A stretch of DNA of 12,412 nucleotides from Thermoplasmata archaeon (GTDB lineage Archaea; Thermoplasmatota; Thermoplasmata; Lutacidiplasmatales; UBA184). The stretch spans positions 1 through 12,412 of the forward strand of contig JAKATE010000049.1 in assembly GCA_021828085.1 (NCBI GenBank), in the 5' to 3' direction. Below are positions 5,496 through 12,412 of this stretch, one piece after another. Both the position numbers and the translations under genes were made by a program. The stretch's first letter is position 1, and each line of letters starts with the position of its first letter. The notes under the pieces were generated by a model, which was not told the origin of the DNA, ran no database searches, and saw nothing but the letters and a program-made list of their open reading frames with translations.

Positions 5496-7979
5496 GTGAA
5501 GTCCCTCGTCGTCACCGAGAAGTTCAACACCGCCCTCCGCATCGCGGTGGTGCTCTCCGACGGGAAGATGCGTCGGGAGCGGCGCGGCGCCGTGGCCGTT
5601 TTCCACTTCGAGCGGCCTGACGGAGAGTACACAGTCTTGGGGCTCCGGGGGCACATTGTTGAGCTCGACTATCCCGAGGAGTTCCGCAACTGGAGCCTGG
5701 AAGCCCTTCCCCGCCTCATCGAAGCCTCCCCAATGCGCTCGGTCACCGAACCGGCCATCGTCGCCATCCTCCAGGAGCTCGCCCCCCAGTTCGACCGGGT
5801 GATCCTGGCGACGGACTGGGACCGCGAAGGGGAGGTCATCGCGGCGGAGTGCCTGGAGATCCTGCACGAAGTGAACCCCCAGCTCCAGGTCTCCCGCGCG
5901 CAGTACAGCGCGCTCACCCGCAGCGAGATCGAGCGGGCCTTCGGTTCGCTCAAGGAGCTCGACCGGAACCTCGCCAGCGCCGGGGTCGCCCGCCAGAACG
6001 TCGACCTGATGTGGGGGGCCCTGCTCACGCGCTATCTCACCCTCATCTCCCGGGAAGGTCCCGGCCGTGCGGCCGCACCCTCCAGCAGCGGCTTCCTCTC
6101 GGTCGGCCGGGTGCAGACCCCCACCCTCGCCCTCCTGGTCGGACGGGACCGGGAGATCCGGGAGTTCGTCCCCCGACCATTCTGGAATATCTTCGCCGAG
6201 CTCCACCGGGAGGGCACGGCGTTCCGGGCCGACCACTCCCACGGGCGGTACTTCGAGAGGAGCGAGGTGGACATCGTGCTCGCCCGGCTCGAGGGGATCC
6301 GAGAGGCGGAGGTCAAGGAGTTCCGCCAGGAGGCCACCCGCCAGCGACCCCCCGTTCCGTTCAACACCACGCTCTTCGTCTCCGAGGCGACGAAGCTGGG
6401 GTTCGGGGCCTCCCAAGCCATGCGGATCGCGGAGGACCTCTACACCGAGGGACTCATCAGCTACCCTCGAACCGACAACACCGTCTACCCTTCCAGCCTG
6501 AGGCTCCGGACGGTCCTGGAGAGCCTCTCGGAGGGACCTTTCGGAGAGGCGGCGAAGGCCCTCCTCGCCCAGGAGAAGCTCCGGGCCACGCGGGGCCGTT
6601 CCGAGACGACCGATCACCCCCCCATCTATCCCACGGGGAGTGCCGATCCCAAGCGACTCCGCGGGGACCGGGCCCAGATCTACGAGCTCGTGGTCCGGCG
6701 CTTCCTCGCCACGGTGGCTCCGGACGCCGAGCTGACCACCCGCCACGCCGACCTCGACCTCCGGGGGGAGATCTTCGGGGCGGAGGGCTCGCACCTGGAT
6801 TCCCCCGGATGGTACCTCTACTACCCGTACGCCACCCCCCCGCGGGACGTCGAGCTCCCGGTCCTGAGCCCCGGGGAGCACCTACCGGTGGACCGCGTCG
6901 GGGTCACGGAGGACAAGACCCAGCCTCCCCGGCGCTTCGGCCAGGGGTCGCTCATCCAGGAGATGGAGAGGCTCGGGCTCGGGACCAAGTCCACCCGGCA
7001 CGACATCCTCCAGAAGCTGCTCGACCGGCACTACGTCCAGGCCCGGGGACTCGAGCCGACGGACTCGGGGGTGGCCGTCACCGAGGCGCTCCAGGCGAAC
7101 GCGCCGGTGGTCACGCTGCCGGACATGACGAGCCAGCTCGAGCGGGACATGGACGACATCGCCCAGGGCAAGAAGTCCCTCGAAGACGTCGTCGGGGAGT
7201 CCCGCGAGATGCTCCGGGAGATCTACGGGATCCTGCGCGAGAACTCCGCGGCGGTCCGCGACACCCTGGTGAACGCCCTGGACCGGCAGCACTTCCTCGG
7301 ACCCTGCCCGAAGTGCTCGGGGGCGCTGCGGCTCATGCGCTCGCAGCGCGGTTCGCGCTGGGCCCAGTGCGTGAACAATCCCCGGAGCTGCACGGTCAGC
7401 TTCCCCCTCCCCTCCGCCGGGTTCTTAGAGCCGCTCCACGAGGTCTGCCCGGTCTGTCACGTCCCCCTGGTACGCATGACCTACCGGGGGCAGAGGCCGC
7501 AGACCTACTGCATCAACCCCGATTGCGAGGAGCACAAGAAGGCCTACCGGGTCGGGCTCTGCCCCTCCTGCGGATCCCCCCTGCACGTGCGCTACTCGCA
7601 GAAGGGTAACCGCTTCGTCGGCTGCACGGCCTATCCCCGGTGTCGGGTGACCTATCCCCTGCCGCAGCGTGGACATCTGGAACGGGACCACCCTCCCTGC
7701 GAGCAGTGCCGCGCCCCGGTCGTCACCGTGATCGAGCGGGGCCGGCCGCCGTGGACGCTCTGCATCAACCCCGAGTGCCCCACCCGAAAGGGCGCAAGTC
7801 CCACCCCCACCCCTGCGCGAGCCCGCGCGGAAGGAGCGGCGCCGACCCGTTCCCGGGCGGCGCCCCGGGCCCGTTCCACCGCACGAAAGAAAGTGGCCTC
7901 CCAGGAGCCGCCGACCGAGGGGGAGGTCACCCCGGAGCCCCCGACCAAGCCGAGGGTGCGACGGACCGCTCGGGCCTGA
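5496..7979 (+). CDS. topA: DNA topoisomerase I (type IA) with four zinc ribbons
   Basis: Relaxes negatively supercoiled DNA by transient cleavage of one strand through a 5'-phosphotyrosine. The 827-residue protein starts with a Toprim domain (Glu8 in VVTEKF; DWDREGE at 107-113 binding Mg2+). Next comes SVGRVQTPTL near 200-210, the catalytic Tyr323 in ISYPRTDN, and the SLIQEMERLGLGTKSTRHDIL block near 480. Four C4 zinc ribbons begin at Cys604, Cys651, Cys689 and Cys735, followed by a basic Ala/Pro/Arg tail to the end. The first and third ribbons resemble each other (C..C...G.RW/RF..C...P.C.V.YPLP), as do the second and fourth (C-I-N-P-[DE]-C), suggesting duplication of a two-ribbon unit. The GTG at 5496 is chosen from the TATA spacing and because the Toprim strand begins at once; the GTG at 5481, with GAGAGG before it, is the alternative. 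There is no helicase domain, so it is not a reverse gyrase. Confidence 0.94.
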   Translation: MKSLVVTEKFNTALRIAVVLSDGKMRRERRGAVAVFHFERPDGEYTVLGLRGHIVELDYPEEFRNWSLEALPRLIEASPMRSVTEPAIVAILQELAPQFDRVILATDWDREGEVIAAECLEILHEVNPQLQVSRAQYSALTRSEIERAFGSLKELDRNLASAGVARQNVDLMWGALLTRYLTLISREGPGRAAAPSSSGFLSVGRVQTPTLALLVGRDREIREFVPRPFWNIFAELHREGTAFRADHSHGRYFERSEVDIVLARLEGIREAEVKEFRQEATRQRPPVPFNTTLFVSEATKLGFGASQAMRIAEDLYTEGLISYPRTDNTVYPSSLRLRTVLESLSEGPFGEAAKALLAQEKLRATRGRSETTDHPPIYPTGSADPKRLRGDRAQIYELVVRRFLATVAPDAELTTRHADLDLRGEIFGAEGSHLDSPGWYLYYPYATPPRDVELPVLSPGEHLPVDRVGVTEDKTQPPRRFGQGSLIQEMERLGLGTKSTRHDILQKLLDRHYVQARGLEPTDSGVAVTEALQANAPVVTLPDMTSQLERDMDDIAQGKKSLEDVVGESREMLREIYGILRENSAAVRDTLVNALDRQHFLGPCPKCSGALRLMRSQRGSRWAQCVNNPRSCTVSFPLPSAGFLEPLHEVCPVCHVPLVRMTYRGQRPQTYCINPDCEEHKKAYRVGLCPSCGSPLHVRYSQKGNRFVGCTAYPRCRVTYPLPQRGHLERDHPPCEQCRAPVVTVIERGRPPWTLCINPECPTRKGASPTPTPARARAEGAAPTRSRAAPRARSTARKKVASQEPPTEGEVTPEPPTKPRVRRTARA

Positions 7980-8029
7980 GGCCGGGCTCGCCGTCCCTGG
8001 CCCTCCAGATCCGCCGGCGGCAGAGGCCG

Positions 8030-8035
8030 TAAATA
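8030..8035 (+). promoter_or_regulatory. TATA-like element of the arfB-like gene
   Basis: TAAATA is centred about 24 bases before the ATG at 8056 and 27 before the in-frame GTG at 8059. It is the only A/T-rich stretch in the 76 bases between topA and this gene, and it probably drives the arfB-like gene and the uvrA gene behind it. Confidence 0.5.
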
Positions 8036-8055
8036 GCGGGGGGGATGCCTTGCCC

Positions 8056-8790
8056 ATGGTGGGAACCGGGCGTCGCCTCCAGGAGCTGGACTCCCGGACC
8101 CTAGAACGAAGGGTGGCGGCGGACCCCCTCCTCATCCTCCCCGTGGGGGCGCTCGAGGCGCACGGCCCCCACCTCCCCCTGGGCTCCGACCTGCTGCAGG
8201 CCGAAGCGACCTCCCTGGCGCTGGCGGAGAAGCTCGATGCGCTCGTCGCCCCGGGGCTCCCGTACGGCTGCTGCCCCGTCACCCGCCTCTTCCCCGGCAC
8301 CGTCTCGCACTCCGTATTCGTGTTGGAGGAGATGGTCCGCGATCTCCTCGGGTCCTTCCGCCGGATGGGCTTCCGGCGTGTGCTCGTCCTTTCCGGCCAC
8401 GGTGACACGAGCCACATGACCGCCCTTCGGGAAGGCAGCCGGAGGGCCATCGAGGAGAACGGGGGCCTGAGCGTCGCCGTCCTGTGCGACTACGAGTTCG
8501 TCTACGAGCTCAGGGGGAAGCTCTCTCCCGAGACCGACGGTCACGGAGGACTGCTCGAGACCTCGCGCGTCCTGGCCCTCGCGCCAGACCTCGTGGGTCC
8601 CACCCGACCGAGCTCCCGGAACACGATCCCCCGCTCACGCGTGGGACCCCTCGATCCCCGGTCCTGGCCGGAGAGCGTCCAAGGGGACACCGGACCCTCC
8701 TCCGCCGACCTCGGAGCGCGCATCCAGCAGCACGTGCTCGATCGCCTGGCAGAGACCGTCGAAAGGGCGCTTCCCCGGGCGGGGGCCTGA
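8056..8790 (+). CDS. arfB: Creatininase-family metal amidohydrolase, probably ArfB
   Basis: The 244-residue protein has the creatininase fold signature: PVGALEAHGPHLPLGSD at 29-45 gives ligands Glu34, His36 and Asp45; FPGT at 79-82; SGHG at 113-116 gives His115; and DGHGGLLETS at 161-170 gives Glu168. In archaea the best known member is ArfB (MJ0116), which removes formate from 2-amino-5-formylamino-6-ribosylaminopyrimidinone 5'-phosphate, an early step of riboflavin and F420 synthesis. ribC and ribH in the same window make this role likely but do not prove it. The family also includes creatininase and the mycofactocin peptidase MftE. Two motifs deviate from the usual form: SGHGDT instead of NGHGGN, and GHGGLLETS instead of HAGxxETS. 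The ATG at 8056 is preferred over TTG 8050 because of the TATA-like box. uvrA follows after five bases. Confidence 0.78.
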   Translation: MVGTGRRLQELDSRTLERRVAADPLLILPVGALEAHGPHLPLGSDLLQAEATSLALAEKLDALVAPGLPYGCCPVTRLFPGTVSHSVFVLEEMVRDLLGSFRRMGFRRVLVLSGHGDTSHMTALREGSRRAIEENGGLSVAVLCDYEFVYELRGKLSPETDGHGGLLETSRVLALAPDLVGPTRPSSRNTIPRSRVGPLDPRSWPESVQGDTGPSSADLGARIQQHVLDRLAETVERALPRAGA

Positions 8791-8795
8791 GCCCC

Positions 8796-11678
8796 ATGGC
8801 ACCCGAGCCGGACGTCATCCGCATCCGCGGAGCTCGCCAGCACAACCTCAAGAACATCTCCCTCGAGATCCCTCGGCACAAGCTCGTGGTGATCACCGGG
8901 GTGAGCGGGTCGGGCAAGAGCTCGCTCGCCTTCGACACCCTTTACGCGGAAGGACAGCGGCGCTACATCGAGAGCCTCTCCGCCTACGCCCGGCAGTTCC
9001 TCGGACAGATGGACAAACCCGAGGTGGACGCCATCGAGGGACTCTCCCCCGCCATCGCGATTCAGCAGCGGGCCGGGAGCCGCAACCCCCGTTCCACGGT
9101 CGGGACGGTCACGGAGATCCACGACTATCTCCGGCTCCTCTACGCCCGCATCGGGATCCCCCACTGCCCCCGCCACAAGGTCGAGATCGTCCCCCAGAGC
9201 GTCGATCGGATCGCCCAATCCGTGGCCGAGCGTTGGACGGGGGAACGCGTCGACCTCATCGCCCCGGTGCTTCGGGGGAAGAAGGGGGAGCACCGGGAGG
9301 TCCTCGAGGACCTCAAGCGGCAGGGCTACCGACGGGTGCTCCTGGATGGCGTGGAGACCCGGCTGGGAACGGTCCCGCCATCCCTCGCGAAGAACAAGAA
9401 GCACGACCTGGAGGTCATCGTCGACAGCTTAACCGTCGAGGAGCCGGAGCGGAGCCGTCTCGCTGAGGGGATCGAGCTCTGCCAGCGACTGGCGGAGGGG
9501 CTGGTCGTGATTCGCGGCCCCAAGGGCGAGAAGCAGAGCTACTCCTCCTCCCGGGCCTGTCCGGTCTGCGGCTTCTCCCTGGCGGAGCTCGAGCCGCGCA
9601 TGTTCTCCTTCAACGCCCCCTACGGCGCCTGCCCCTCCTGCTCGGGGATCGGGGCCACGCTCCACGCCGACCCCGAACTCATCATCGGGCATCCGGAGAA
9701 GCCACTGGCCGCGGGGGCGGTCTCGGTGGGGGGGCTCTGGCCCCATCCCAGTTCGGTCTACCGCTTCGCCCGGGCCTTCCGGGTGGACGGAGAGAAGCCT
9801 TTCCAGGCCTGGCCCGAGGAGGTCCGTAAGGCGGCCCTCTACGGAGTGCCCAAGGCAACGGCGCAGAGCCGGGGGCTCTCCCTGGACGAGGAGTGGCTGC
9901 GCGACGGTCTCACTGGATGGCTCGAGCGGCGCTTCCGCACGACCCAAACGACGGGGATGAAGGACTACTACATGGAGTTCATGACTTTCACGCCGTGCCG
10001 AGAGTGCCTCGGGCGGCGCCTCAAGCCCGAGATCCTGGCGGTGACGGTGGCGGGGAGGTCCATCGCCGAGGTCTCGGCGCTCAGCGTGGAGGCGGGGATC
10101 CGGTTCTTCCGTTCGCTCCCGATTTCGGACCGGGAGAAGAGCATCGTCGGGGAGGTGGTCCGGGAGATCCTGAGCCGTCTGAGCTTCTTGGAGCGGGTGG
10201 GTCTCACTTATCTCACCCTGGACCGGGCCGCCGGCACCCTCTCGGGTGGCGAGGCCGAGCGCATCGCGCTCGCCACGCAGATCGGCAGCGGACTGGTGGG
10301 GGTCCTCTACATCCTCGACGAGCCGTCGATTGGGCTGCATCCTCGGGACCATGACCGGCTGCTCACCACGCTCAAGTCCCTGAGGGACCTCGGCAACACC
10401 GTCCTCGTGGTGGAGCACGACGAGGCGACCATGCGCGCCTCGGACTTCCTGGTGGACCTGGGACCGGGCGCCGGGCGGAACGGGGGGGAGGTGCTCTTCG
10501 CCGGCCCCACGGAAGAGATCGGTGGGGCCCCTCGCTCGCTCACGGCCGAATACCTCACCGGCCGCAGGCAGATCCCGGTGCCGAACGGTCGCCTCCTCGG
10601 GCGCGGGCGCTACCTCGAGCTCAAGGGGGCACGGGAGAACAACCTCAAGGGGATCACTGTGCGCATCCCCCTGGGGACCCTCACCTGCGTGAGCGGCGTC
10701 TCCGGCAGCGGGAAGAGCACGCTCATCCAGGAGACGCTCTTCCCCGCCCTGCGCCGTCACCTGGGCCTCGGAGGGCCCCCCCCGGGCCGCCACGACTATC
10801 TCAAGGGGGTTGACGAGATCGACCGGGTCCTGCTCATCGACCAGGCGCCCATCGGGCGGACGCCCCGGTCCAACCCCGCAACCTACACCGGGCTCTTCAC
10901 CCCCATCCGCGAGCTCTTCGCCCAGCTCCCCGAGGCGAAGGCGCGGGGGTTCTCCCCGGGCCGCTTCTCTTTCAACGTGAGCGGCGGGCGCTGCGAGGCG
11001 TGCGAGGGGGACGGGATCCTCCGCTACGAGATGCACTTCCTGCCGGACGTGTACGTCGCGTGCGAAACGTGCCACGGTCGCCGTTACAATGCCGAGACCC
11101 TCGCCGTGACCTACCGGGGGAAGAGCATCGCGGACATCCTCGACATGACCGTGGAGGAGGCGGAGGCCTTCTTCGCGAACCACCGCCGGATCCACGACCG
11201 GCTGAAGCTCCTCGTGGACGTGGGACTCGGTTACATCAAGCTCGGCCAGAGCGCGACCACGCTTTCCGGCGGCGAGGCGCAGCGCATCAAGATCGCCTTC
11301 GAGCTCAGCAAGGTGCCCACGGGACGGACGCTCTACCTCCTTGACGAGCCGACCACGGGGCTCCACTTCGAGGACGTCCGGCGCTTGCTGGAGGTGCTCT
11401 TCCGCCTCCGGCAGGGGGGCAACACGGTCGTCGTCATCGAGCACAACCTGGACGTGCTCAAGAGCGCCGACCACATCTTGGATCTGGGGCCCGAGGGCGG
11501 CGATGCCGGTGGTGAGCTCATTGCCGTAGGCACCCCGGAGGAGATCGCCCGCAACCCCCGGAGCCACACCGGACGTTTCCTCCAGCGGGTTCTCCCTTCG
11601 GTCGTCCGCCGGATCCCCCGGCGTGCCCCTCCCCCTGAGCTTTCCGGCCCGGACGCGGTCGAGGGTGTCCAGCCGTAG
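8796..11678 (+). CDS. uvrA: UvrABC excinuclease subunit A
   Basis: ATP-dependent damage-recognition subunit of bacterial-type nucleotide excision repair; it scans DNA as a dimer and loads UvrB. The 960-residue protein is full length. It has the first Walker A GVSGSGKSS at 35-43, the NPRSTVGTVTEIHDYLRLLYARIG block of the UvrB-binding region (about 90-115), a C4 zinc module starting at Cys255 and Cys279, and ABC signature LSGGE at 482-486 with Walker B ILDEPSIGLHP. The second Walker A is GVSGSGKST at 634-642, the DNA-binding zinc module starts at Cys733 (CEAC...CETC), and the second signature LSGGE at 823-827 is followed by LLDEPTTGLH. All ATPase motifs are intact. ATG 8796 lies five bases after the arfB-like stop, so the two are probably co-transcribed; the frame is open further upstream, but only in the shadow of that gene. 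uvrC follows 51 bases later. Confidence 0.97.
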   Translation: MAPEPDVIRIRGARQHNLKNISLEIPRHKLVVITGVSGSGKSSLAFDTLYAEGQRRYIESLSAYARQFLGQMDKPEVDAIEGLSPAIAIQQRAGSRNPRSTVGTVTEIHDYLRLLYARIGIPHCPRHKVEIVPQSVDRIAQSVAERWTGERVDLIAPVLRGKKGEHREVLEDLKRQGYRRVLLDGVETRLGTVPPSLAKNKKHDLEVIVDSLTVEEPERSRLAEGIELCQRLAEGLVVIRGPKGEKQSYSSSRACPVCGFSLAELEPRMFSFNAPYGACPSCSGIGATLHADPELIIGHPEKPLAAGAVSVGGLWPHPSSVYRFARAFRVDGEKPFQAWPEEVRKAALYGVPKATAQSRGLSLDEEWLRDGLTGWLERRFRTTQTTGMKDYYMEFMTFTPCRECLGRRLKPEILAVTVAGRSIAEVSALSVEAGIRFFRSLPISDREKSIVGEVVREILSRLSFLERVGLTYLTLDRAAGTLSGGEAERIALATQIGSGLVGVLYILDEPSIGLHPRDHDRLLTTLKSLRDLGNTVLVVEHDEATMRASDFLVDLGPGAGRNGGEVLFAGPTEEIGGAPRSLTAEYLTGRRQIPVPNGRLLGRGRYLELKGARENNLKGITVRIPLGTLTCVSGVSGSGKSTLIQETLFPALRRHLGLGGPPPGRHDYLKGVDEIDRVLLIDQAPIGRTPRSNPATYTGLFTPIRELFAQLPEAKARGFSPGRFSFNVSGGRCEACEGDGILRYEMHFLPDVYVACETCHGRRYNAETLAVTYRGKSIADILDMTVEEAEAFFANHRRIHDRLKLLVDVGLGYIKLGQSATTLSGGEAQRIKIAFELSKVPTGRTLYLLDEPTTGLHFEDVRRLLEVLFRLRQGGNTVVVIEHNLDVLKSADHILDLGPEGGDAGGELIAVGTPEEIARNPRSHTGRFLQRVLPSVVRRIPRRAPPPELSGPDAVEGVQP

Positions 11679-11729
11679 ACCCCCGACCCCCCGGAATCGG
11701 TTTCCCCTCGCCGCCCGTCCCGCAGTCCC

Positions 11730-12412
11730 ATGAGCGCCTCACCGTCCCCGAGCCCGGTTCGGCCCGAAGGTCGCCGGGAGGCCGGACCCCTGGAACCCGG
11801 GGTTTACATCTTCCGGGGGCCTCGAGGAGAGCCGCTCTACGTGGGGAAGGCGCGGAGCCTCCGTCACCGCGTCCTCGACCACCTCAGGCTGCAGACCGAC
11901 ACGGATGGCTACATCACCGCCCATTCGGAGGGGATCGAGTTCCTGCCTGTTCGTAATGAGCGCGAAGCGCTCTTGCTCGAGGCGACCCTCATCCGCCGCC
12001 TCCGGCCGCGCTACAACGTCCTGCTCAAGGACGACAAGAGCTTCCCGTACCTCGGGCTCACCCTGAAGGACCCCTTTCCCCGCATCAGCTTCCTGCGTCG
12101 CCCTCCCCGGAAGTACCCGGGGACGCTCTTCGGACCGTACCGCAGCGCGCAGGACGCCCGTCGGTTGCTGAAGGTCGTCTCAGAGAGCTTCCAGCTGCGC
12201 CGCTGCCGGACGCTCCCGAAAAGAGCCTGCCTGTACTACCACCTGAAGACCTGCTCGGCCCCTTGCATCGGAGCGATCGACCGCAAGGAGTACGCCCTGC
12301 GGGTGGAGAAGGCCCGGGACATCCTCGAAGGGCGTACCCAAGGGGTGGCGGAAGAGATCCGTTCGCAGATGGGCCAGGCCGCTGCGCGCCAGGATTTCGA
12401 GCGAGATCGGAA
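11730..12412 (+). CDS. uvrC: UvrABC excinuclease subunit C (5' part, runs off the window)
   Basis: Endonuclease that makes the 3' and then the 5' incision around UvrB-bound damage. The visible 227 codons contain the whole N-terminal GIY-YIG nuclease: PGVYIF at 23-28 with Tyr26, YVGKARSLRHRV at 37-48, and NEREALLLEATLIRR carrying the metal-binding Glu. Then comes the KSFPYLGLT...FPRISFLRRP...GTLFGPY region, the cysteine cluster RACLYYHLKTCSAPCIG, and the start of the UVR (UvrB-binding) helix near IRSQMGQAAARQDFERDR. The UvrBC-homology and RNase-H-like domains lie beyond the end. About 18 Ser/Pro/Arg/Glu-rich residues precede the nuclease domain. ATG 11730 is the natural start; no strong Shine-Dalgarno sequence is visible, and AATCGGTTT about 30 bases upstream is at best a weak TATA-like box. 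It probably belongs to the same repair cluster as uvrA. Confidence 0.95.
   Translation, partial: MSASPSPSPVRPEGRREAGPLEPGVYIFRGPRGEPLYVGKARSLRHRVLDHLRLQTDTDGYITAHSEGIEFLPVRNEREALLLEATLIRRLRPRYNVLLKDDKSFPYLGLTLKDPFPRISFLRRPPRKYPGTLFGPYRSAQDARRLLKVVSESFQLRRCRTLPKRACLYYHLKTCSAPCIGAIDRKEYALRVEKARDILEGRTQGVAEEIRSQMGQAAARQDFERDR

Noticed and set aside
9150..9185. Apparent loss of a zinc-binding CxxC in UvrA (HCPRHK segment)
   Set aside because: Well-studied UvrA proteins, including the Escherichia coli one, also have a Cys-Pro-x-His form here, so it is normal; the true zinc modules at Cys255/Cys279 and Cys733 are intact.
9429..11567. 712-residue open frame on the minus strand opposite uvrA
   Set aside because: Long only because stop codons are rare in GC-rich DNA; uvrA on the plus strand is unmistakable and full length.

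Overview
The window is GC-rich DNA (roughly two thirds G+C by eye) that looks archaeal. It encodes the archaea-specific riboflavin synthase RibC and a creatininase-fold protein resembling the archaeal pyrimidine deformylase ArfB. Several genes have a short A/T-rich, TATA-like box about 24-28 bases before their start codon, as expected for leaderless archaeal transcripts. A high-GC member of the Thermoplasmatota is my best guess, but nothing here proves the lineage.

Layout. Positions 1-1001 (+) hold the tail of an unknown gene, then ribC and ribH, the last two enzymes of riboflavin synthesis. A four-helix membrane protein follows at 1093-1485. At 1527-1694 (-) is a tiny cysteine-rich protein with DnaJ-type CxxCxGxG zinc motifs. 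It is divergent from 1814-2473 (+), a CADD/TenA-fold protein that keeps every metal ligand plus the Tyr and Lys used by Chlamydia CADD to make p-aminobenzoate from its own side chains. At 2501-2832 (-) is a decayed cation/proton antiporter with a stop codon, a frameshift and an internal deletion. A small two-helix DUF308-like protein is at 2970-3266 (+). A tRNA-Phe(GAA) at 3379-3451 (-) overlaps the 3' end of a large polytopic membrane protein (3442-4893, -), whose stop codon lies inside the tRNA gene. A 600-base divergent gap (4894-5495) carries one imperfect palindrome but no convincing gene.

From 5496 the plus strand encodes a type IA DNA topoisomerase with four C-terminal zinc ribbons and a basic tail, the ArfB-like hydrolase, UvrA (5 bases downstream) and the first 227 codons of UvrC, which runs off the end.

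How the genes fit together: ribC, ribH and possibly arfB serve flavin (and by extension F420) synthesis. The CADD-like protein would supply p-aminobenzoate for folate or tetrahydromethanopterin-type cofactors. topA, uvrA and uvrC form a DNA topology and bacterial-type nucleotide excision repair block. I see no CRISPR array, insertion sequence or phage gene. The most interesting points are the CADD-like enzyme with its divergent zinc-motif neighbour, the tRNA embedded in a coding 3' end, and the antiporter remnant.
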